Source of the DNA: Candidatus Rifleibacteriota bacterium
Lineage (GTDB): Bacteria > Riflebacteria > Ozemobacteria > Ozemobacterales > Ozemobacteraceae
Assembly (NCBI GenBank): GCA_017526725.1
Contig: JAFXRA010000049.1
Coordinates: forward strand, 1-6,611
Direction of reading: 5' to 3'
Length of the DNA stretch: 6,611 nt
Position numbers and translations under genes: made by a program. Below the pieces are notes generated by a model. That model did no database searches and was not told the origin of the DNA. It was given only the letters and a program-made list of their open reading frames with translations. This document shows positions 1 through 4,640 of this stretch, piece by piece (positions within the stretch are counted from its first letter, which is position 1; every line of letters begins with the position of its first letter).

Positions 1-79
1 ACAGAACTATAGTTTACTCCGGTTAGATCACCCTTTCGGTTCCTACGGAATCACTTCCCCTCAAGGGGAAGCTTTAGGA
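1..79 (+). repeat. Modular intergenic repeat, copy 1
   Basis: This 79-bp unit matches the reverse complement of 2807-2885 at 73 of 79 positions without gaps. In order it has a left end with ACTATAGTT, a GATCACC box (26-32), a hairpin (stem 38-43 with 47-52, loop TAC), a C-rich/G-rich hairpin (CTTCCCC/GGGGAAG around 54-71) and a terminal GCTTTAG. Related copies lie at 2894-3036 and 4357-4442. It sits downstream of the peptidase gene and may continue left of the window. Function is unknown; I do not recognise a named repeat family. Confidence 0.85.
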
Positions 80-206
80 ACATCCCCTTTATCAAAGGGG
101 AACGGCTGCTTTAGCAGCCAAGGGGATTTTCGAGAAGACTGCTAAGCAGTAGCAAGCTGAGTCCGAAGACTGTTTTGTTATCAAAATCCCCCTTTACGAA
201 AGGGGG
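80..206. repeat. Cluster of hairpins with interchangeable arms
   Basis: Noncoding stretch with several short inverted repeats: 84-90 with 94-100 (CCCCTTT/AAAGGGG), 104-109 with 114-119 (GGCTGC/GCAGCC), 138-142 with 146-150 (ACTGC/GCAGT) and 188-195 with 199-206 (CCCCCTTT/AAAGGGGG). The arm at 82-89 can also pair with 120-127, and 122-130 can pair with 183-191, so several foldings exclude each other. No open reading frame here looks coding. These look like further modules of the same repeat family; the GGCTGC stem recurs at 2940-2956. Confidence 0.6.
183..206 (-). terminator. Possible intrinsic terminator of the peptidase gene
   Basis: Read on the minus strand, an 8-bp stem with a 3-base loop (CCCCCTTT-CGT-AAAGGGGG, 206 to 188) is followed by ATTTTG. 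It lies about 110 bases beyond the peptidase stop codon. The stem is strong but the T run is only four bases, and similar stems in this repeat-rich region need not be terminators. Confidence 0.35.
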
Positions 207-223
207 TAAGAATAACTGCTGCC

Positions 224-276
224 GTCTCACAGATTGCCGTAGCAATCGTCCCACAGAGGCGTTAGCCTCGTCCCAC
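224..276. repeat. GTCCCAC-linked hairpin array
   Basis: Three copies of a GTYYCAC box (224-230 GTCTCAC, 248-254 and 270-276 GTCCCAC) alternate with two hairpins: GATTGC-CGTA-GCAATC (232-247) and GAGGC-GTTA-GCCTC (256-269). The same box occurs at 4500-4506, at 4515-4521 and, inverted, at 2770-2776. The GATTGC/GCAATC stem is the one found inside the repeat copy at 2807-2885. Function unknown. Confidence 0.6.
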
Positions 277-315
277 TTTCCATAAAGTCACAAGCTATTT
301 TGCCTTGTTCTAAAA

Positions 316-2415
316 CTAATTGCTTTTCAGGCAGCCGCTGTGTCTGAGCAGTGCTTTGGTTTCCGGGTCTCTGCCTCTGAAAAGTCTAAATACTTCAGAA
401 GGTGACTTGCTTCCGCCCAAAGCTAAGAATGTGTCTCTGAAACGTCGACCAGTTTTTTCTATGGCTTCTTCGTTTGAAAGACCAACTTCTTCAAAAGCAG
501 CGAAGCAGTCTGCGCTTAATACTTCAGCCCATTTATAGCTATAGTAGCCGGCAGCATATTCATTAGCAAAAACATGCTGGAAGGCACATAAGAACTTATC
601 GCCAGGATATGCCGGCATTGCACAGGTTTCGTTTGTAATCTTAACGAATAGTTCTGCCGGGTCTACTTTTCCGTTAATATCGTAGTCTGAATTGAGACAG
701 AGATCGAATTTCCCGAATGACATCTGTCTCTGCATCTGGTAGGCTGCTCTGAATTTCTTTAAACCAAGAACTTTGTTCAGAAGTTCTTTTGGCATTGGTT
801 CGCCAGTCTTATAATGGCGAGTCATCTTAGCCATGGTTTTCTGTTCTGTGCACCAGTTTTCCATAAACTGGCTGCAGAGTTCGATTGCATCCCATTCAAC
901 ACCGTTGCAACCTGCTGCATCAGCTTCATTAACAGTAGTGAGCATTCCCTGAAGAGCGTGACCAAATTCATGGAACAAAGTCTTTACTTCCATAAATGAG
1001 AAGAGTGAAGGATTGCCATTTACTGGAAGAGTAGCATTACAGCAAATGTAAATAACAGGATTTCTTAATTTTCCATTGTAAATTCTTCTTGAGAAACAGT
1101 TTTCCATCCAGGCACCGGCTCGCTTTTCACCTGGTCTGATATAGGGGTCAAGGTAGAAGTGAGCGATGGTTTCGCCTTTTTCATTTGCAACATCATAAAA
1201 TGAAACATTTTTATCCCACAAAGGAATTTTAGTCTTATCGGCTTCGGTAATCTTGATTCCAAATAGTCTCTGGCCTAAATCGAATAAGGCTTCTTTTACT
1301 CGTGGGAATGGGAAATATGGTCTGATTATATCATCGGTAAGATTGAAAGTCTTTTCTCTTAAGCGTTCAGCCCAGAATGCAACATCCCATTGTTTTATTG
1401 GTTCAGTCTGACCGTTTTCTGAAGCTATTTTCTGAACAGCTTCCAAATCTTTCTGACCAAATGGTTTTGTAGCTTCTTCTAATTCCTTATACATCTTCTT
1501 GACGTTGTCGATGTTCTTAGCCATCTTTACGTCAAGGCTATAAGCTGCAAAGTCCTTGTAACCGAGAAGCTGGGCCATTTCTTTTCTAAGCTTAGTTATT
1601 TCTATGATCAACGGAAGGTTGTCATACTTGCCTTCAGAGGCTCTTGATGAGAAAGCTTTATAAATTGTATATCTGTCGTTTCTATCGCGATGATGCTGTA
1701 AGAAAGGCATGTAGCTTGGCTGGTCAAGTGTTATTCTCCAGGGGCCTTTTTCTGGGTCTGGAGTAATATCTTTATTGCCGTGAACTCTGTTGTATGACAT
1801 AGCGGCTAGACATTTCAAGTTGTGAGGCCAGCCTTCGGTTTTTGCTTTATCTGTGATGATAAATTCAAAGCTTTTGCTGGAATCTAGAAGATTGTTTTTA
1901 AACTGAATGCTTAAATTAGAGATTCTATTGAAAATTTCATTGAATCTTTCACGCTTTTTGCCTTCTAGACCAACTCCAGCCTGTTCACATTTTTTCAATT
2001 TTATGTCTATAATGCGCTTCTTGGCTTCGTTTAAAGTAGCATATTCAGAGCTTTCTTTTAGCTTTTTCAAGCCTTCATAAATCTTTTTGCTTTGGGTAAG
2101 CATCAACTGAGTCTTGTTATACTCAGGCATCATTTCTTCTTCAGCTTTTCGGAAACCATCGTTGCATTTTACCGAACTTAAATGAATAAGCAGATTCCAG
2201 CCATATTCCTGGTAAAGCTCTAAGTCTTCAAGAGGTTGGCATAAACCTTCCCAGGTGGGGGTAAGATTATCTTCTATGTTTTTTATACCTTTCTGCATTT
2301 CAGAAAAAGCATATTTCAAAGCAGGAACAAAGTGTTCGGGTTTGATTTCATCAAATTTAGGTAGACCTTCTTTTTTGACCAATAACTCAATCAGTGGATT
2401 ATCATTCTTATTCAT
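316..2415 (-). CDS. prlC: M3-family zinc oligopeptidase (oligopeptidase A type)
   Basis: A 699-residue protein of normal length for oligopeptidase A/Dcp (about 680). It probably hydrolyses short peptides in the cytosol, finishing off products of ATP-dependent proteases and signal peptide fragments. The zinc site is complete: HEFGH at residues 482-486 supplies two His ligands and the catalytic Glu483, and Glu512 in the WDAIELCSQ segment fits the third ligand. The C-terminal AAGYYSYKWAEVLSAD stretch (about 621-636) is the tyrosine-rich substrate loop typical of the family. The N-terminal FDEIKPEHFVPAL and the central GVGLEGKKRERFNEI favour PrlC over Dcp, though dipeptidyl carboxypeptidase activity cannot be excluded. 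No signal peptide or membrane segment is visible. The start ATG has an AAAGG 12 bases upstream. The gene is transcribed alone; nothing on its strand is close, and it ends at TAG. Confidence 0.95.
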   Translation of the reverse strand: MNKNDNPLIELLVKKEGLPKFDEIKPEHFVPALKYAFSEMQKGIKNIEDNLTPTWEGLCQPLEDLELYQEYGWNLLIHLSSVKCNDGFRKAEEEMMPEYNKTQLMLTQSKKIYEGLKKLKESSEYATLNEAKKRIIDIKLKKCEQAGVGLEGKKRERFNEIFNRISNLSIQFKNNLLDSSKSFEFIITDKAKTEGWPHNLKCLAAMSYNRVHGNKDITPDPEKGPWRITLDQPSYMPFLQHHRDRNDRYTIYKAFSSRASEGKYDNLPLIIEITKLRKEMAQLLGYKDFAAYSLDVKMAKNIDNVKKMYKELEEATKPFGQKDLEAVQKIASENGQTEPIKQWDVAFWAERLREKTFNLTDDIIRPYFPFPRVKEALFDLGQRLFGIKITEADKTKIPLWDKNVSFYDVANEKGETIAHFYLDPYIRPGEKRAGAWMENCFSRRIYNGKLRNPVIYICCNATLPVNGNPSLFSFMEVKTLFHEFGHALQGMLTTVNEADAAGCNGVEWDAIELCSQFMENWCTEQKTMAKMTRHYKTGEPMPKELLNKVLGLKKFRAAYQMQRQMSFGKFDLCLNSDYDINGKVDPAELFVKITNETCAMPAYPGDKFLCAFQHVFANEYAAGYYSYKWAEVLSADCFAAFEEVGLSNEEAIEKTGRRFRDTFLALGGSKSPSEVFRLFRGRDPETKALLRHSGCLKSN

Positions 2416-2449
2416 CTTATCATCATACCTTTTCTTATTAAAAATTATA
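2416..2449 (-). promoter_or_regulatory. Probable -10 box and RBS of the peptidase gene
   Basis: On the minus strand a perfect TATAAT lies at 2449-2444, about 28 bases before the start codon, and an AAAGG ribosome site lies at 2432-2428 with a 12-base gap to the ATG. No convincing -35 hexamer is seen at 16-18 bases upstream, and the surrounding DNA is so AT-rich that a chance TATAAT is possible. Confidence 0.45.
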
Positions 2450-2514
2450 TATCTTATATATCCACTATATGACTGTATTTGCTTAGATACAAGTTTTTTT
2501 TTAGGAAATTTTTT

Positions 2515-2549
2515 AGAGATAAGAGATTAGAGAAGAGAGATGAGGGAAA
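2515..2549. repeat. Heptamer tract (AGAGATN type)
   Basis: Successive 7-base units AGAGATA, AGAGATT, AGAGAAG, AGAGATG and a degenerate AGGGAAA. AGAGATG is the complement of the CATCTCT unit found at 2653-2687 and 4613-4626, so the tract is an inverted partner of those. It lies just left of the palindrome at 2569-2619. Confidence 0.65.
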
Positions 2550-2568
2550 TGTTTTAGCCGGCGAAAGT

Positions 2569-2619
2569 TAAACTGTACCCATAAAAATGGACACATATCA
2601 TTTTTATGGGTACAGTTTA
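2569..2619. mobile_element. Perfect palindrome resembling two IS3-type ends
   Basis: The arms 2569-2589 and 2599-2619 are perfect 21-base inverted repeats around a 9-base centre. Each arm reads inward as ACTGTACCCATAAAAATG; in the left arm the following bases complete GGACA, a layout like the terminal repeats of IS3-family elements (CTG, CCC, A-run, GGACA), compared from memory. No transposase is present and no clear target duplication is seen. It could be a minimal non-autonomous element, the scar of an insertion sequence, or a hairpin RNA or terminator. The palindrome is certain; its origin is inferred. Confidence 0.5.
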
Positions 2620-2652
2620 TAATTCGTTACCTTACAGACTAAACAATTCTCT

Positions 2653-2687
2653 CATCTCTGCTCTCTGCTCTCTGCTCTCTCATCTCT
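2653..2687. repeat. Heptamer tandem repeat CATCTCT/GCTCTCT
   Basis: Five exact 7-base units without gaps: CATCTCT, GCTCTCT three times, CATCTCT. The pyrimidine-rich strand is plus. With the purine tract at 2515-2549 it brackets the palindrome at 2569-2619 in inverted orientation. Confidence 0.85.
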
Positions 2688-2769
2688 TAATAATTAACTC
2701 TCTTCCTATAAAATTCTTGTGAATTATATCACATTTTTCTGATTTTTATAATTATTTCGGTGGTAAGTG

Positions 2770-2795
2770 GTGGGACGAGGCTAAAGCCAATGTTG
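2770..2795 (-). repeat. Single inverted GTCCCAC module
   Basis: On the minus strand a small hairpin (GGCTTTAGCC, 2788-2779) is followed by TC and GTCCCAC (2776-2770), the same arrangement as the array at 224-276. It adjoins modular repeat copy 2. Confidence 0.5.
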
Positions 2796-2806
2796 GGGGT
2801 GTATTC

Positions 2807-2885
2807 TCCTAAAGCTTCCCCTTGAGGGGAAGTGATTGCGTAGCAATCGAAAGGGTGACCTAACCAGAGTAAACCATAGTTCTGT
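2807..2885 (-). repeat. Modular intergenic repeat, copy 2 (inverted)
   Basis: Inverted counterpart of 1-79 (73/79 identical). The internal stem is GATTGC (2834-2839) with GCAATC (2843-2848), where copy 1 has a differently spelled but still paired stem. The second hairpin is CTTCCCC-TTGA-GGGGAAG (2815-2832). Copies 1 and 2 bracket the peptidase gene and its promoter. Copy 2 is head to head with copy 3, with only eight bases between them. Confidence 0.85.
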
Positions 2886-2893
2886 GGTTAATC

Positions 2894-3036
2894 ATACGCT
2901 ATCGCTAAACAAGGTAAACTCGAGCTCGGTCACCACTCCGGCTGCTTTCAGCAGCCACCTCAGCGACTCGCTCACATCCTGTGGCTCGCTTGCACGCCGC
3001 CATCCTTGGCGGCAGTCCTCAAGGAGAGGCTTTAGA
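2894..3036 (+). repeat. Modular intergenic repeat, copy 3 (long form)
   Basis: The first 49 bases align without gaps to 4357-4405 (39 identical), starting with an 18-base block that differs at one position. Then come GGTCACC (2928-2934), a hairpin GGCTGCT-TTC-AGCAGCC (2940-2956), extra GC-rich sequence with a second strong hairpin GCCGCC-ATCCTT-GGCGGC (2996-3013), and the terminal CTTTAG (3030-3035). It is clearly more GC-rich than the flanking genes. Reading frames across it look like chance frames through repeat DNA. Confidence 0.7.
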
Positions 3037-3108
3037 ACAGTTCTCACTCCCTACGCTCTTTGCTCTTGTATGTTTTTTTTATTATTTCGGAGTTGTTCGA
3101 CCAGTAAT

Positions 3109-3147
3109 ATTATGCAGATTTCAAATTGAATTTGAAATTTGCATAAT
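3109..3147. promoter_or_regulatory. 39-bp palindrome, candidate operator
   Basis: The arms 3109-3127 and 3129-3147 are 19-base inverted repeats around a single central G, with one mismatch that would be a G-T pair. The right arm contains the predicted -35 box of the ATPase gene (3132-3137), so a protein bound here would block RNA polymerase. No regulator gene is visible in the window, so autoregulation or a distant regulator are both open. Confidence 0.5.
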
Positions 3148-3160
3148 TCTATGCTATAAG
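3132..3160 (+). promoter_or_regulatory. Predicted promoter of the ATPase gene
   Basis: TTGAAA (3132-3137), a 17-base spacer and TATAAG (3155-3160), preceded by TG at 3152-3153 as in an extended -10. Spacing is ideal and each box differs from consensus at one position. Transcription would begin near 3167, leaving a leader of about 25 bases. Confidence 0.6.
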
Positions 3161-3179
3161 TTGATTATTACATAATTTT

Positions 3180-3183
3180 GGAG
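3180..3183 (+). promoter_or_regulatory. RBS of the ATPase gene
   Basis: GGAG eight bases before the ATG at 3192 supports that start codon. Walker A then falls at residues 24-32, the usual place for this family. Confidence 0.75.
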
Positions 3184-3191
3184 CATCCCCA

Positions 3192-4349
3192 ATGATTAAT
3201 AGGTCTATAACCCCTAAACTGCTTGAACTTGCAAAATTTTTCCCAGTAGTCACTGTTATGGGACCAAGACAATCAGGGAAAACAACTCTTGTCCAATCGA
3301 CATTTAAAGATTATGAATACGTAAATCTTGAACTTAGAACAGAAAGAGAATTAGCTCAAAACGACCCTGAAGCTTTTTTTAAGAGACATTCCTCACCTTT
3401 GATAATTGATGAAATACAGAGAGTTCCTGAACTATTAGAAATGCTACAAGTTTTGGCTGATAAAAATAGATGTAATGGAGAATATATTATTACTGGTTCT
3501 CATCAGCCGGCACTTCATCAGGAAATTTCCCAATCATTAGCAGGAAGAACAGGAATAATTGAATTATTGCCTTTTTCTATTTCCGAATTATCTGAAAATA
3601 ATATTGATTTAACAAGGGAAGAATATATTTATAATGGCTTTATGCCTAGAATTTATAGCGAGAAAGTTCCTCCTGATTTACTCTATTCTAACTATTTCAG
3701 CACTTATGTTGAACGTGATGTCAGACAAATGATTAATGTTTCTGATTTAAATGCTTTTGAACGTTTTATGATGCTTTTGGCTGGAAGAGTAGGGCAAGTT
3801 ATTAATTTTTCAAGTCTATCTAATGAAGTTGGTGTTACTTCCACAACACTTTTAAAGTGGCTTTCTGTTCTAGAAGCTAGTTATATCGTTTTCAGACTTC
3901 CTTGTTATTTTAATAATTTTGGGAAAAGATTGATAAAAGCTCCTAAAATCTATTTCTATGAACCTGGTTTAGTAGCTAATTTATTAGGTATAACAAATAA
4001 AGAAATGGTTGAAAGGGACCCATTGTTTGGTAACTTATTTGAGAATGTCGTAGTTGTAGAAGCCTTAAAAGCTAGACATAATGCTGGTAAACGTTCAGAA
4101 TTGTATTATTTTAGGAATCATAATGGTCTTGAAATAGATTTGGTTTTAAATGAAAATAGAAAGCTTTTTCCTTTTGAAATCAAGTCTTCTATGACCTGGA
4201 CTACTTCTTTCTCAAAGAATCTTGAAAAGTTTATGAAATTTGCTTCAGATGTTGTAAATCCAACTGTTATCTATTCTGGCGACTTAGAAACCCAAGCAAA
4301 AGGCATTAATTATATTAATTTCAAAAATATCGCCAAATTATTTTCGTAA
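3192..4349 (+). CDS. AAA_14/DUF4143 family ATPase
   Basis: A 385-residue protein of typical length for the ATPases with an N-terminal AAA_14 domain and a C-terminal DUF4143 domain. Walker A is GPRQSGKTT (24-32), Walker B LIIDEIQ (70-76), and ITGSHQ (100-105) sits at the sensor 1 position. DUF4143 begins around YVERDVRQM (172-180), followed by a winged-helix-like stretch (about 196-240). The C-terminal part carries GLEIDLVL (312-319) and FEIK (328-331), in which D316, E329 and K331 match a PD-(D/E)XK-like pattern, as is common in this family. No membrane segment or signal peptide is visible, so it is presumably cytosolic. The biological role of the family is not established; many genomes carry numerous copies. 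It stands alone, is convergent with the nuclease gene, and is bracketed by direct repeat copies at 2894 and 4357. It ends with TAA. Confidence 0.9.
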   Translation: MINRSITPKLLELAKFFPVVTVMGPRQSGKTTLVQSTFKDYEYVNLELRTERELAQNDPEAFFKRHSSPLIIDEIQRVPELLEMLQVLADKNRCNGEYIITGSHQPALHQEISQSLAGRTGIIELLPFSISELSENNIDLTREEYIYNGFMPRIYSEKVPPDLLYSNYFSTYVERDVRQMINVSDLNAFERFMMLLAGRVGQVINFSSLSNEVGVTSTTLLKWLSVLEASYIVFRLPCYFNNFGKRLIKAPKIYFYEPGLVANLLGITNKEMVERDPLFGNLFENVVVVEALKARHNAGKRSELYYFRNHNGLEIDLVLNENRKLFPFEIKSSMTWTTSFSKNLEKFMKFASDVVNPTVIYSGDLETQAKGINYINFKNIAKLFS

Positions 4350-4356
4350 TTCTGAA

Positions 4357-4442
4357 ATACGCTATTGCTAAACAGAGATAACTATAGTTAGGTCACCACC
4401 CCGGCACTACGTGCCACCCCTCCCCAAGTAGGGGCTTTAGGG
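4357..4442 (+). repeat. Modular intergenic repeat, copy 4
   Basis: It begins seven bases after the ATPase stop. The left block matches copy 3 (17 of 18 bases, then GGTCACCAC at 4391-4399). The ACTATAGTTAGGTCACC part matches the left end of copy 1. The internal stem is GGCAC-TAC-GTGCC (4403-4415) with the same TAC loop as copy 1, followed by CCCC/GGGG (4422-4425 with 4431-4434) and CTTTAG (4435-4440). Confidence 0.75.
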
Positions 4443-4478
4443 CAACCCTTCTCACCCTTCCAACCCTTCTCACCCTTC
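4443..4478. repeat. 18-bp exact tandem duplication
   Basis: CAACCCTTCTCACCCTTC occurs twice in a row without mismatch and is followed by a partial third copy (CAAC). It directly follows modular repeat copy 4. Confidence 0.9.
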
Positions 4479-4499
4479 CAACAATTACCACAGTGAAAC

Positions 4500-4535
4500 G
4501 TCCCACAACGAAGTGTCCCACAGCGCAGCGTAACA
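4500..4535. repeat. GTCCCAC boxes in the convergent intergenic region
   Basis: GTCCCACA at 4500-4507 and 4515-4522, separated by a short ACGAAGT spacer and followed by GCGCAGCG. The boxes are those of the array at 224-276, but the intervening hairpins are short or eroded. Confidence 0.5.
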
Positions 4536-4537
4536 CT

Positions 4538-4640
4538 AAGTTGCAAGTCACAAGTTACAAGTTATAAGTTTATCTCTTATATCTTAAATCTTATATCTTA
4601 TATCTTATATCTCATCTCTCATCTCTCAATTCTCAATTCA
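4538..4640. repeat. Long degenerate heptamer repeat tract
   Basis: Seven-base periodicity runs for about 100 bases. AAGTTGC, AAGTCAC, AAGTTAC, AAGTTAT, AAGTTTA come first (4538-4572). From 4571, in a shifted phase, come TATCTCT, TATATCT, TAAATCT, TATATCT three times, CATCTCT twice, CAATTCT and CAATTCA. The last unit contains the nuclease stop codon (TCA at 4638-4640 on plus, TGA on minus). Confidence 0.8.

Noticed and set aside
224..276. Possible CRISPR-like array from regularly spaced GTCCCAC boxes
   Set aside because: The repeat is only seven bases, the intervening sequences are palindromic hairpins rather than unique spacers, and no cas genes are seen; the Cas4-like domains at 4638-6611 are far better explained as RecB/AddB-type modules.
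1065..1262. Open frames inside the peptidase gene in other frames (also at 320-538 and 814-999)
   Set aside because: They are shadows of the M3 peptidase reading frame, which has intact catalytic motifs.
2413..2426. Four-codon upstream frame (ATG ATG ATA AGA TGA) whose stop overlaps the peptidase start
   Set aside because: The gap from the AAAGG to its first ATG is one base, too short for initiation; the overlap is probably chance in AT-rich DNA.
2494..2502. T9 run upstream of the peptidase gene as a terminator or slippage switch
   Set aside because: No hairpin precedes it and it lies outside any coding frame.
3061..3080. T8 run at 3073-3080 as an intrinsic terminator
   Set aside because: No stable stem directly precedes it on plus, and no gene ends shortly upstream.
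2836..3175. Open frames on the plus strand across the repeat region
   Set aside because: They run through modular repeats and hairpins, overlap each other in two frames, lack a good RBS, and encode low-complexity sequence without recognisable motifs.
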